From assembly GCF_016086655.4 (NCBI RefSeq), contig NC_052139.2:24742002-24806001 (forward strand): 64,000 nt of DNA, given 5' to 3'. The notes under the pieces are model-generated. The model worked only from the letters and a program-made list of their open reading frames with translations. It had not been told where the DNA came from and made no database searches. The translations under genes were made by a program, and so were the position numbers. Source of the DNA: Lepeophtheirus salmonis (taxonomy: Eukaryota; Arthropoda; Copepoda; Siphonostomatoida; Caligidae). Positions 25,092-37,019 of this stretch are shown piece by piece. The stretch's first letter is position 1, and each line of letters begins with the position of its first letter.

Positions 25092-26264
25092 CTAAAATTA
25101 AATTAAGGATTTTTATCCAATGCTGTTTTAATACAGGTTATAGGATTCATACACTAATTATTGCGCTACTTTACAACCACATTTTTTTAATTTTTTTCAT
25201 AAGGCTTACATATAGCTATTTCAGCAAAAGATGGAAAAAAGGAGAAAATGGTGTCTTCATACCCGGCGTTACCTCGCTAACACAAAAATACCAAATATTA
25301 TACAGGTTAAAAAAAATCAGGAATAACTAAATCAAGGACTTAAAATAAGTTACACCCGATGTATTTTGAGTGTAGAATTGTGTTGACACCAAATGACTTT
25401 TATTTGTTGGATAAGTAGAGTTATTGATACTTTTCTAAGCCGAAAATTGATTTTTTTTCTCATAACTTACAAAAAAAAAAGTTGTCACCACTTGTTCTTT
25501 TGAAGTTAATGTTTATAGAGGTAGATGCCACATTCTATATCCAGCCCCATCCGTTAACGTTTATTTTCCTTTTTATCTCCCAACGCAACCTTTCACTAAA
25601 ATATAAAGGTTATAATCCAAATTATAAACTAGTAAATAAATTATTTTATTAAACATTAATATACAGAATACAGTGGGTACTCACAAATTTAAATTATAAG
25701 TAAAAAATATAACATATGAACTGTTTTATATTATTGATATATAACTTTCTTAAAAAACTATATAATTATTATAATACTATATTTTGTAAAATTGTGCAAG
25801 AAAATGATATTCTTAGTTAATTAGAAAACGTTACATGGCTCAGTTCGATAGGGTTTATATTGCATATTTATGCATTGTGAGACTTGAGATATAAGAATAA
25901 TTCATATCTGAATAAACATTCAAAGATGACGTCTAATAAGACTAATTAACAAAAAGTCCGGAGGTCTAGAAAAGCACATTTAAGATTATGTGAAGGACAT
26001 ATTAATGGAGAAGACTCCTGACATCTTATAGATAAAAAGAAGGATGAACACAATAAGGGAAGCTGTTAAAATTTCAATCATAAAATGTAATAGATTTTAT
26101 CATTAAGTGATTAATCATCCTCAGAGATTGAAGCCAAAATTGATAAAACCATTCTTATAAAAAAATAAATTAACGAATATTGAGTGTGAAATAGATCTAT
26201 ATTTATAATCAAACTTAATCAAACGAAGGTCGATCCGGTTAAGACGAAAACTAAAGACTCATCA

Positions 26265-26760
26265 AGAGTTCATACCCAACTACTCAATCATATTAATGAT
26301 GAAATTAATTATTCAGACTTCCTTAAACGGTTATAAATATGGAATTATTGTATAAATTAAGAAAACATGGGTGTACGGAAAAGTGCGATGAATTTTACTT
26401 CTACTTGAAAGTTATAGCAGACGAGAAAGAAATTTTCGAAATGAAACCAGAAGATTGATTAGCTAAATCTCATTTTATTTCAACAGTAGAAACGCAACGA
26501 AAAATGAAAATAGTCTAAATGATTTATTATCAAAGGGTATCAGCACAAATACAAAGTTCAGTTGAGTCAATATAAATCAAAGAAGAATTTGAATCCGTTG
26601 GAGATCCTGGAACAAGAGCCAAGAAAAATTGTTTAGACAGTGTGGTTTTTAATTTCCTTATAAGAATGGAAAACTTTGTCCTGCAAAAAACGTTGAATTC
26701 AAAAGACGCGGTATGAGAGGCCATTATGACAGAGTCATCAACTCTATTCAAAATATGATT
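26265..26760 (+). pseudogene. Decayed unknown gene, left inner arm
   Basis: The plus strand reads LLNHINDEINYSDFLKRL, then after a frameshift NMELLYKLRKHGCTEKCDEF followed by YFYLKVIADEKEIFEMKPED, a stop, and then AQIQSSVESI, a stop, and IKEEFESVGDPGTRAKKN with CLDSVVFNFLIR. The composition is clearly protein-like and continuous over about 165 codons, broken by at least three stops and one or two frameshifts. I recognise no family. The right arm carries the same text on the opposite strand (35,342-35,837) with nearly the same damage, so decay came before the duplication or the arms have been homogenised since. Confidence 0.5.
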
Positions 26761-26920
26761 TGAATTAACTACCCATCGGTTTATTGAATGTTCAGGGAAA
26801 TTGATTCAAAAATGTAATAGCTACTTGTGACAGTGCTACAATGATATCCCTCGCTGGACCAAGAGTATTTAAGGATATAAAATTGGACATCCAACATCAA
26901 GGCTTGAAACAAAAATCATT

Positions 26921-28800
26921 TAATTTCTATACTTTGATTTGAAATAGTTTCATAAAGTCAGATTTATAATAACTAGAAATCCTGGCTCTGAATCTGCATT
27001 TATTTTCAAACCATAGATAAATATGCATATTATCTGTGTTCCAAATCGAGTCTGTAGGAAAATACAAGTTTTGGATTAGTTCATAATATGCAAATGCATG
27101 CAAGCCAATTTTTGCTTTTAAATACATCATAGTATTTTAATGACTACTTAGAGGCAGGTATGAGTACTTTTTCTACAACGGGTAGTCATCATTGATGAAA
27201 ATCAAAATTTAAATACCAGACAATTGGAGATTGGATATCATTTTTGTAAATGTATACTTCTGCTCTAGCTATACTGTTATAACTTAACCAAACTTCCTGC
27301 CCTGTATTCAATATTACATCAAATATTGATAAATTAATGGGTGTATTTCTATTTTACAATACAATTGGAGTCAAAGCAGATTTTTCTTCAAACCTATCAG
27401 TCGAAGTCTCTGAGTATTGTAAGAAGTTCAAGCACATGTATTTGAATTTTCATACCAGGAAAAAAGATATTTGACATAAACATACTCATCATGAAATATA
27501 AAAATTACTAAATTTAAAGTTTAGAGTTTGGATCTTGCATTAATGTCGATATAACTATTACTAAAGACTTCTTTCGAAACACAAATAACTGGTAACCCAA
27601 TCAACACTTATAAACATTTATAAATGTACTATCTATGTACATTATAAGGTTTGAAACTTACAATTTATTGTTAGATATGAGTTAAGTAAAATTTTAAATT
27701 TGCTATAATCATTGAAAAGTTGAATTTGAAACCATAAATATTTATTCTTTTCTTATTAGATTTATATCAAAAAAATAAAACATAAATCACATGTTTCAAT
27801 ACATCCTACTTTTAATACAATACATTTTTTAAATAAGATTAAAATATTTTCACATAAAAAAAAAACTTATTTTAAGGTAGTACTTAGACATATGAACTCT
27901 TCAGACATTTTACTTCATGAACATTAATAAAAAAAAAGCTAAAATTACGCTTGAGTCCTAAATTTTATACCTTAAACTTAGAAATATTTTTTTTTTTTGT
28001 TATTTTTTACGAATTAGATACAATTTTGGAATGGATACATCTTTAGATAGAATAAAAATAAACGTTATACAATTGATTTAATGAAGCAATGTCTACGTAT
28101 GCATAATTTAAATAGGTAGATAATGCCATTTCCAAGAGCATATACGTAGAAATAAAAATTGTGTATACTTTGGACATATTAAAAAAAGAAACGGATAATT
28201 GGTGTGTGATTGTTTTTATTATTATGTATTCATAGTACCTGGTATGTATTACAAACGAGTAAATAAAATAGGCTCATATATATATACTATCAAAGTAACA
28301 AGTCGTGTTTTATTTTATAATCTTTAAAGATTATTTAGTGCTAAGTATTTGTAATTATAATTATTAACCATGGCGCAGGCAGATATTAACCAATAAAGTA
28401 GTTAAGTTAAAGTTAATCTAGACCATAATATCTTGAAAACGACAAATAAGGAAGATCAATAAAATTGAGGAATACATATTCAACGTGGATGGTGAGAGGT
28501 TGCATATATTTGGAAAAGTTCCGTTAGCAAGTAGATATATTTATACAAGTATATTGTGTGGATTGTATATCTTTGTGGGACGTGATTAAATTGATCTTGG
28601 TTGTTAGTCATTTGACTTTTTAATTAATTAAAGATAGCAACCAAAACCAAAAACAGATATTCACGAATAAAAGGTGTTCGCACGAAAGCTATTACAAGTC
28701 TTAAAACTTATATATATCTGAACAAGGATAATTCACCTGATTCATTCAGTACCCAAGAGTTACAGGATGCTACTAAAAACTGTGATATAGATATAAATTT
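26921..28800. other. Spacer, non-coding left part
   Basis: Single-copy stretch between the left arm and the Gypsy-type element. A 67-codon minus-strand frame (26,927-27,130) has no recognisable motif. I looked for a 5' LTR or primer-binding site before 28,800 and found no repeat of it after 32,750; tggcgcaggcag at about 28,371 is a weak primer-site candidate only. Confidence 0.5.
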
Positions 28801-28824
28801 GTTGAGGATGGTGCGGAAGCCTGG

Positions 28825-29835
28825 ATGGATTCTAGTAGAGAAGAATACGATAAATTATTCAGTCGGATCTTGAGGAACAATTTCAAAAGGTATCACGATG
28901 TTGTTGGCGAGGGAAGAGTGGTTCTGATTAAAGCCATGGAAGCTATTCGTTCCAGTTCTTCTCAGTCTACTTCTCTATTTACTCCACCCATTGATGGGTC
29001 CAAGATTTGTATACCAAACTATTCCCTTGCAAAAATGATACTAAGTAGAGCAAATGAGTTGAGTTGGTTGAGTAGTTTCAGGTCATACTATTCTACTAAT
29101 AAAATGAAAATTATTCCAATTCAAGATCAACATGCCTACTTCCGTAGTTGTTGGTCTATTAATTTGGAAAAAGCTATTCCTTCAAAATTTTTGTCAGATA
29201 CGCTAATATTTGGCGAAGAAAACAAAAGTTGTGAGCAATATTTGAAAAATTTCTTGAAGTATATCCATTGTTTACAAGAAGATTAAAATACTTCAGGGCT
29301 ACTCAAAGAGAAGGTTAAGATATGTCTAATTTCGAAAGAAGATTGTATATTTTAAAAGATGGAGGAGACGTAAAGTATATGTCTATCAAACAGTTGTATA
29401 TTTTTCGATGCATTGTTGCCACGAACAACGACGTATTGAAATAAGAATATCTCAAGGCAGGGAAGATTTAACAAGAGACATTGAAGAAAATTGCTAAATC
29501 TTACGAATCAAGAGGGAGTAATAAAAGGAAGTGGAATTACGAGGTGTTCAAGACTCTATTAATGTTGATCAAAGAGGAAGAAAATTTCATATAAGCCAGT
29601 GACACCAAAAGGTAACAATAATAGATTTGGGGATTCAAAAGGAGATCGACGATATACCAACAGCCGAAACAATACAACTACTTGTATGTCTATGTACGAC
29701 TATGTTAAAAGGTTGTACTCGTTGGGAGTATTAGGTCATATGATTGAGGATTGCTATTATAGTTTTAATGTTATTTGTTCGAATTGCAACAAGAGGGGAA
29801 TATTATGAAAGTATGTCGTAGAAGGGACAAGAAGA
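28825..29835 (+). pseudogene. gag-like region with CCHC knuckles
   Basis: A first open part (28,825-29,286) gives about 150 codons of helical, gag-like sequence without a named motif. After several stops the downstream frame shows two degraded zinc knuckles: GVLGHMIEDC (29,725-29,755; the leading cysteines are lost) and CSNCNKRG (29,779-29,802), followed by a frameshift before the expected His-x4-Cys. Gag packages element RNA in the family. The knuckles support the assignment; the N-terminal part is assigned by position. Confidence 0.65.
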
Positions 29836-29933
29836 TTAGTTCAACTTTTATTGGGAATGTGTTGAATGCATGCGATGAAGATACTCCAAAAGCCAATGTT
29901 ATTGTGAATCATAGTCACAACAAACAATATTAA

Positions 29934-30176
29934 TTGAAAGCTTTACCTGATACTGGACCACTAATCACCATTATTTCTAAGAATATTGTCGATAAATATA
30001 GTATTCAATGGAATGAATCTTATCATCCCAATATTCGTAACGCAAGTGGAAAATTAAAGAAATTTGTCGGCCATTGTGAATTAACTCTAATTTTTAATTG
30101 TAACATCAGTAAAGCAACGGCTATTATAAGTCCGGAGAGAAAGAAGGAATTGCTACTCAATTGGAAAACTTGTTAA
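29934..30176 (+). pseudogene. Retroelement aspartic protease region
   Basis: Reads ALPDTGPLITIISKNIVDKY, matching the retropepsin active-site block D-T/S-G-x-x-x-x-x-(I/V/L) with Pro at the fourth position, then about 60 codons of strand-rich sequence ending near KKELLLNWKTC before a stop. Families place protease between gag and RT, as here. Confidence 0.65.
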
Positions 30177-30304
30177 TGTCTTGCAATAATTTCGAAGGAT
30201 TTCTATATGTTATCTTGCAACTGCATCGAAATTAAATCCAAATCAAAGCTCAACAATTTAATCAAAAATATGACGGAGTATTTAATTGTGATAAATTAAA
30301 GCCT

Positions 30305-30939
30305 ATGACTGGTCATCTGATGAAAATTGTACTCTATCGAAATGCTGAAAATTATACACTATTGAAGATCACTACTGCGAAACAGTTCCCTCTTCATGAA
30401 GAAGATCAATCACAAGAAGTATTAACTAAAATACAAAACTTAGGTATTATTGAGCCAGAACCAGGTGTTACGGAATGGTGTTCACCTTTAATGATGGTTC
30501 CAAAACCAAATGGTAAAGGAATTAGACTTGTAACTGATTTTAGACGTTTAAACCGATTTGTCAGGCGTCCAATTCACCCTTTTCCATCTGTTAAAGATTT
30601 TGCTCAATCAATTCCTAATGAAAGTAAAGTGTTCTGTACATTAGATTGTAAAATGGGTTATTTTCAGATACCTTTGGAAGAAGAAAGTAGAGCCTTAACA
30701 ACATTTAATACCCCGGAGAAAAATTTCGATATTGTCAAGCTCCGATGGGTCTTTGTAGTTTTAACGATGAATTTTGTGCCAGGACAGACGCTGTTTTATA
30801 TGGATTCAAGAATGTTAAAAAGATAGTGGATGTTATTTTGATATTTGGCAAAAATGAAAATGAAGTTTTACGAAAGGTGGAAGAAGTACTCAGACGTTGT
30901 GAGAAGAACAATATTACCATATCAAAAGATAAAATTTAG
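30305..30939 (+). pseudogene. Retroelement reverse transcriptase
   Basis: RT blocks in order: WCSPLMMVPKPNGKGIRLVT, DFRRLN, FPSVKDF, FCTLDCKMGYFQIPLEEES (catalytic Asp in TLD), then a frameshift near 30,745 and GFKNVKKIVDVILIFGKNEN. At the YxDD position the copy reads IVDV, so the second catalytic Asp is lost. The region ends KKNNITISKDKI before a TAG at 30,937. Confidence 0.88.
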
Positions 30940-30951
30940 TATGGAACAAAA

Positions 30952-31560
30952 GTGAAATTTGAAAGTATACTCATATCTAGTGAAGTTATCGAGCCAAATC
31001 CAGAAAAAATTGATAAAATTGTGAAGTTCCAAGAGCCAAAAAATCTTACTGAGTTAAGATCATTTATTGGACTAGCCAATCAATTAGCTCAATTTCATCC
31101 TTACTATACAAAAGTTATAGCACCATATAGAGAACTATAAAAGAAGAATGTTGAATATCAATGGCAATAAGAACAACAAAAAGCTTTCGATGAACCAAAA
31201 AGAATTATGAGCTCAACATCCGTTTTAGCTCATTTCGATCTTAAAAAAATTACAAAGTTGGTTACTGACGCGAGTAAGCTTAATGGTTTTGGTTTTGCTC
31301 TCATTCAACAGGATAAAAGTGGTGAATGTTATATAAAATTTTTAATTCAATGTGGTTCTCGAACTTTAACTCCAGCCGAAACACGCTATTTAGCAATTGA
31401 ACTTGAATGTTTAGCAGTTGCCTGGAGTATGGAAAATATTTGCCCTAGTTAAAAGGTGCTAATTTATATGTCAAAACAGATCATAACCCATTGGAAGGTA
31501 TATTTAATCGGGTTGATACATTAAATCCACAATTAATAAGATTTTTAGTGCGCACTACAC
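30952..31560 (+). pseudogene. RT connection and RNase H
   Basis: Starts with the RT thumb/connection (KFQEPKNLTELRSFIGLANQ, 31,021-31,080), then stops, then RNase H: TDASKLNGFGFALIQQDKSG (31,264-31,323; first catalytic Asp present), AETRYLAIELECLAVAW (catalytic Glu in the IELE block) and, after a frameshift, KTDHNPLEGIF (31,474-31,506). The core RNase H acidic residues seen here are retained, but the frame is interrupted. Confidence 0.85.
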
Positions 31561-31576
31561 TTTAAACTTTCAAATC

Positions 31577-32755
31577 ATGTGGATTTCAGGAAAAAAGACT
31601 ATTATAGCAGATGCGTTGTCACGATCTCCCGTTTACAAGCCAGATCGACATGAAAAGAAAATTTACAACGTTTATTTGATCAAGTCGGATCTTAAACTAA
31701 AAGAACTTGAGAAATTTGCAAGTGAAAATATAAATTATCAAGAAATGATAATAGCGTTTTTTGGAAGCCAAACAAATTAAGGATGTATCGAAGACACATC
31801 CAATACGTTCTTACAAGTCAATTTGGAAGAATATTTCAGTGGAAAACAAACTAATAATCATGAATAGAAAAATTATTGTACCAAGTAGGGACATTAGTAA
31901 TATTTTGAAGGAATTAAATATATTTCATCCAGGTATTGTTCGAGCCCGAAAGTTCGCCCGAGATAGATACTTTTGGCCTAGTATGAACAATTCAATTAAA
32001 ACGAGTATTGAGTCGTGATCTAAATGTATGGAAATTCAACCAAGTCAAACAAAACCGACAAAACATAATAAAACAACAGCAAGTCAACCTATGAAACAAG
32101 TATCCCTCGACTTATTCCACCAAGATAAAAAAGATTTTTTTATTGATGGTCGAAAGATTTACTGGATTTCCTTGGGTTGAGCCATTGAAAAAGACTACGA
32201 CAACAGAAGTAACTAATATTCTACTACATATATAGGTTTTATGACTTTGGCCTCCCAAAATATGTAAGAAGTGATAGTGGCCCTTAATTTAAAAGTGAAG
32301 AATTTAAGGAATTCTCTCATTTGAATGGCAGTATCTACGAAATTTCACCGCCTTACTACGCTCAGTCAAATGGGCATGCCGAATCATCAGTTAACATTTA
32401 ATGGAAAAAGTAGATTATAATTATGCCAATTTAAAAAAAGCCTAGCTGAATTTCGGAATACACCAAAGAGAGACTGTGATTCTCCAGCCGAGATTATGTT
32501 TAGAAGAAAACTTAGAGGAGAATTACCAATGTACGAGAATGATCAATATAAACAGCAAAATACTTTCCAAAGGGGTGAGAGAGTATGTTTGCAAGATGAG
32601 AAATCAAAGAGATGGAAAGGAAATGCCATCATTATATCGAAGCATAGGCATGGAAATTTCTTATAAGGTCAAAATGGAAGACGGGTCCAGATAGCGAAGA
32701 AAAAAAAACAAGACATCCTTACCCTTCACAGCCTAGGATCAGGAATAAATAGCTT
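31577..32755 (+). pseudogene. Retroelement integrase
   Basis: The bridge SGKKTIIADALSRSPVY is followed by an N-terminal zinc-binding-like stretch (ELNIFHPGIVRARKFARDRY, FWPSMN). The catalytic core blocks are recognisable across frameshifts: QVSLDLFHQDKKDFF (first Asp), VRSDSGP then FKSEEFKEF (second Asp; a stop lies between), and PPYYAQSNGHAESS (Glu). The C-terminal part reads EFRNTPKRDCDSPAEIMFRR and ends near GNAIIISKHRHGNFL. The order and D-D-E residues are as expected; the frame is destroyed. Confidence 0.83.
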
Positions 32756-32801
32756 AGGCCCCTTGAAATATGGTGGAATACTTTAGCCAAAGCAAATCTT
32801 T

Positions 32802-33060
32802 GGCTTAAACTACTTTTTGGTATTAGAGAGGTTCTTTGGATGTATTGGTGGACGGTTTTTAGGATCCAAGAGTACTCCCAAATAACCCTCGTAACCCGGG
32901 AGCTTGAAACTATTTTTTGTATTTGAGAGGTTCCTTGAACATATTGGATAAATTGCCAGTAGTTTTTAGGGATCCAGGGGTACCTTCATGTACCTCACGC
33001 AACCCGAGAGCTTAAATTATATTTAGATGTATTGGCGGTGGTTTTTAGTAATTCTGCTCT
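32802..33060 (+). repeat. ~105-bp imperfect tandem repeat behind the retroelement
   Basis: Two full units and a partial third share the order: actattttt-g-tatt-gagaggttc, ttgg-a-g-attgg, tttttaggatccaag/gg, cctcg/cgcaacccg-gagctt. Unit starts are near 32,802, 32,907 and 33,010. It lies directly downstream of the integrase remnant and may be part of the element's 3' untranslated region or LTR. Confidence 0.6.
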
Positions 33061-33329
33061 TTCCTCGGGATCAATCTGAGGGCAAAGGTTATTCAACTAT
33101 ATTTTAAGAGGACCAAAGCTATTTATTCCACGCTCCTCCTTCTACCAATCCTCTGGGTCCATTTCATAGAAGATTGTATTCAATAAAAAATTGAAAGGAA
33201 ATTGTATTGGAATAATATTACACACAGTTAAGGATACTCTTTTGGGGCATGGAACAAAACATATGTTTAGATATATGTCATAAATAATATCAAGCAAATT
33301 TTTAATCTACATATTATTATACTTCAAAA

Positions 33330-33415
33330 AACGGGCAATTTTCCTAACTGGTAATTTTCCTCCAGGGCAATCTTCTACAGGAAATTTTTCTTCAGGGGAG
33401 TTTCAGGAGGACACA
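33330..33415 (+). repeat. Short imperfect repeat of a CAGGGGAATTTTCCTC-like unit
   Basis: Four to five diverged copies of a 16-18-bp G-then-T-rich unit in a row (cgggcaattttcct, ctggtaattttcctc, cagggcaatcttct, caggaaatttttctt, caggggagttt). Function unknown. Confidence 0.5.
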
Positions 33416-33719
33416 CCAACTACTTATTAATTAATGAGCATAAAAGAAAAAATACGAAATGCATCTTTTGAAAACTCTTGATACCTTCAACAGAAACTGA
33501 ATTTTTTCTTTTCCCAAATAGCTTATTTTTTATTTTAATACATTCAATAATAGATCAAAGTAAAATATGGCCCAAATATATTGTGTTGAACGTTTTTTTA
33601 AATTGCAAAAAAAAAAAAAAAAATAATATATCCATTTCTTCTATCGCAGATTACTTTACAAAATCTATTTTTTTTTCTCCTTTTGTTTCTACTAAATATT
33701 TTTCCTGAGTAGAGTTTCA

Positions 33720-34510
33720 AGTTTGTGTGTTTTATTTAAATTTCAATAGCTTTCACACATTCAAAATCAAGTATTTAAGATTGTTTTTTTTTTTTAAAGT
33801 TAGTTTTCGTCAACTTCTGAATAACTCTGGTAAAGTCTGGATATGATCTAGAATAGATTAGGGTTCATTCTATAAACAAGAAACATTTCAATTAATTCCT
33901 TTAGCTGATGTAAACATTATTGCACTTGTAAATGTTGTTTTGTAATAATCAATTTAGTAAGGATACATAGAAAATATAAATTTGTATATTTATACCTAAG
34001 AATACATTTTTATATTAGATACAACTTTGTTTAACTTTTTTTTAGTCTAATTAGCTATGATACATTCAAACATAAATTTTAAAAATTTGTGCTTTAAAAT
34101 AAGTCCATTTTCAGATATCTCCAGTCATTTACAGGTATGATCTGGAAAACTTTGGCTTGTTTCTATAAACTGTTAAAATCTTATAAAATTATTTAAGCTA
34201 ACATATACATTATAGTACTTGAAAATTTTTTATTTTTAATAACATTTAGTTAGTTGGCTATGAAACATAAAAAATATATTTTCTATGGCTACGAATAAAT
34301 TTTTGTGAAAGATCTATTTCATTTAAAATAGCTCTAATACATTCATAATTGACTTTTTGATGTTTGCGTCGGAAAAAAGATTATTTTTTGTCCATTTATA
34401 CTTTTATCTATGAAGTGTTATTATTTTATAAAGTTATATTCGTTGATATAGCGGTTATTGGATGGATGAAATTTGTTTCCAAATCATAATGACTAATAAA
34501 CAGAATATAA
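33720..34510 (+). repeat. Three decayed ~280-300-bp tandem units
   Basis: The phrase tagct-t-a-acattca-aat-a recurs near 33,746 (atagctttcacacattcaaa), 34,048 (ttagctatgatacattcaaa) and 34,328 (atagctctaatacattcata). Each is followed by a T-rich run, a 'tctgg/tatgatct' segment and 'ataaac-g-taaa' at similar distances. The units are old and poorly conserved. Confidence 0.45.
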
Positions 34511-35181
34511 AAGAAACGTAATGACGTAATCTATATAAAAAACATTCTATGAAAAGTGTGATTACAAACTATTATGAAGTTTGTTCGTGTAATGATGGGG
34601 TTGACGATGATTTAATGATATTTATTTATACGAACGTTATATCGTAATTATAACCTCTCTTTATATATTAAAAATATTTTAACTAAGAGATGATACTTGA
34701 TCGGGTACCATGCTCTTTTTACATAGCGTTGAAGTTTTTATTTTGCACGGCTCATATTTCTGAATCCTAATTTCAATCTCAATAATTATTCCGAGACAAA
34801 ATTGGACTTCTCTTACACTTCTTTTTGCTTTAATATTCCTTGATGAGTAGAATACATTTTCAGAAATATTTAGCAATCGTTATCCCATCTTTACTGATTT
34901 TATTTGAATTTATAGGTATATTAGTATATTTATATTTATCAAGGAGATTCTTCGTATATTTCATACTTTGTTGATTTACCAATGATTGCTCATTCCATTC
35001 TTCTTTTAATGGAAGGGGGAAAACAGGATGTAAAACTCCCAACTAAATACAAGCGTTTTGTGGAATGAATTACTCATTTTGAGGGATATTCTTTACTACG
35101 TAAACTTTTTTTTTTATGTGTACGGTTTCCAAATTTCAAATCAATTGTATCTTATATTTCTAATTTAAATCCATTAGGGAC
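34511..35181. other. Spacer, non-coding right part
   Basis: Two overlapping minus-strand open frames (34,679-34,876 and 34,860-35,042) are unrecognised and neither starts at a convincing position. No repeat of the sequence before 28.8 kb was found. Confidence 0.4.
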
Positions 35182-35341
35182 AATGATTTTTGTTTCAAGC
35201 CTTGATGTTGGATGTCCAATTTTATATCCTTAAATACTCTTGGTCCAGCGAGGGATATCATTGTAGCACTGTCACAAGTAGCTATTACATTTTTGAATCA
35301 ATTTCCCTGAACATTCAATAAACCGATGGGTAGTTAATTCA

Positions 35342-35837
35342 AATCATATTTTGAATAGAGTTGATGACTCTGTCATAATGGCCTCTCATACCGCGTCTTT
35401 TGAATTCAACGTTTTTTGCAGGAAAAAGTTTTCCATTCTTATAAGGAAATTAAAAACCACACTGTCTAAACAATTTTTCTTGGCTCTTGTTCCAGGATCT
35501 CCAACGGATTCAAATTCTTCTTTGATTTATATTGACTCAACTGAACTTTGTATTTGTGCTGATACCCTTTGATAATAAATCATTTAGACTATTTTCATTT
35601 TTCGTTGCGTTTCTACTGTTGAAATAAAATGAGATTTAGCTAATCAATCTTCTGGTTTCATTTCAAAAAATTTCTTTCTCGTCTGCTATAACTTTCAAGT
35701 AGAAGTAAAATTCATCGCACTTTTCCGTACACCCATGTTTCCTTAATTTATACAATAATTCCATATTTATAACCGTTTAAGGAAGTCTGAATAATTAATT
35801 TCATCATTAATTTGATTGAGTAGTTGGGTATGAACTC
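35342..35837 (-). pseudogene. Decayed unknown gene, right inner arm
   Basis: Same text as 26,265-26,760 on the opposite strand (AIDE-type acidic helices, GCTEKCDEF, SVGDPGTRAKKN), with the same stops and frameshifts. A few substitutions distinguish the arms, for example a Lys/Thr difference on the antisense open frame. Product unknown. Confidence 0.5.
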
Positions 35838-37019
35838 TTGATGAGTCTTTAGTTTTCGTCTTAACCGGATCGACCTTCGTTTGATTAAGTTTGATTATAA
35901 ATATAGATCTATTTCACACTCAATATTCGTTAATTTATTTTTTTATAAGAATGGTTTTATCAATTTTGGCTTCAATCTCTGAGGATGATTAATCACTTAA
36001 TGATAAAATCTATTACATTTTATGATTGAAATTTTAACAGCTTCCCTTATTGTGTTCATCCTTCTTTTTATCTATAAGATGTCAGGAGTCTTCTCCATTA
36101 ATATGTCCTTCACATAATCTTAAATGTGCTTTTCTAGACCTCCGGACTTTTTGTTAATTAGTCTTATTAGACGTCATCTTTGAATGTTTATTCAGATATG
36201 AATTATTCTTATATCTCAAGTCTCACAATGCATAAATATGCAATATAAACCCTATCGAACTGAGCCATGTAACGTTTTCTAATTAACTAAGAATATCATT
36301 TTTCTTGCACAATTTTACAAAATATAGTATTATAATAATTATATAGTTTTTTTTAAGAAAGTTATATATCAATAATATAAAACAGTTCATATGTTATATT
36401 TTTTACTTATAATTTAAATTTGTGAGTACCCACTGTATTCTGTATATTAATGTTTAATAAAATAATTTATTTACTAGTTTATAATTTGGATTATAACCTT
36501 TATATTTTAGTGAAAGGTTGCGTTGGGAGATAAAAAGGAAAATAAACGTTAACGGATGGGGCTGGATATAGAATGTGGCATCTACCTCTATAAACATTAA
36601 CTTCAAAAGAACAAGTGGTGACAATTTTTTTTTTTTTTGTAAGTTATGAGAAAAAAAATCAATTTTCGGCTTAGAAAAGTATCAATAACTCTACTTATCC
36701 AACAAATAAAAGTCATTTTGGTGTCAACACAACTCTACACTCAATATACATCGGGTGTGACTTATTTTAAGTCCTTGATTTAGTTATTCCTGATTTTTTT
36801 TAACCTGTATAATATTTGGTATTTTTGTGTTAGCGAGGTAACGCCGGGTATGAAGACACCATTTTCTCCCTTTTTTCCATCTTTTGCTGAAATAGCTATA
36901 TGTAAGCCTTATGAAAAAAATTAAAAAAATGTGGTTGTAAAGTAGCGCAATAATTAGTGTATGAATCCTATAACCTGTATTAAAACAGCATTGGATAAAA
37001 ATCTTTAATTTAATTTTAG

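Larger units (their letters stand above)
17088..26920 (+). repeat. Left arm of a ~30-kb inverted repeat
   Basis: Matches 35,182-46,812 in reverse complement. The position sums (left + right) drift only from 62,102 at the inner end to about 62,085 at 22.6/39.5 kb, so the inner 4.3 kb is almost free of indels. A sampled 130-bp stretch (23,100/38,990) differs by one 12-bp indel only. Outward the sums become about 62,188, then 64,030, then 63,901, and a sampled 185-bp stretch (18.6/45.4 kb) differs at roughly 9% of positions. The inner end is sharp at 26,920, after caaaaatcatt. The stretches 22,490-23,080 and 25,100-26,260 within the arm have no gene I can name. Confidence 0.95.
28801..32760 (+). 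mobile_element. Gypsy-type retroelement in the inverted-repeat spacer
   Basis: All pol domains are present in Ty3/Gypsy order (protease, RT, RNase H, integrase) after a gag-like region with CCHC knuckles. The reading frame is cut by many stops and frameshifts. No LTR pair is visible in 26.9-28.8 versus 32.7-35.2 kb. It is a different lineage from the pol relics in the arms: its RT start reads MVPKPNGKGIRLVTDFRRLN against VVPKPNGKVRLFVDLKK. The domain boundaries are listed separately. It is inactive. Confidence 0.88.

Noticed and set aside
26921..28800. A 5' LTR for the spacer retroelement
   Set aside because: I compared this stretch by eye with 32.7-35.2 kb and found no direct repeat. tggcgcaggcag at 28,371 alone is too weak for a primer-binding site.
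35351..35572. 73-codon frame MNRVDDSVIM... present in both arms
   Set aside because: It starts at TTG and lies antisense to the protein-like text of the dead gene at 35,342-35,837, which is the better reading.
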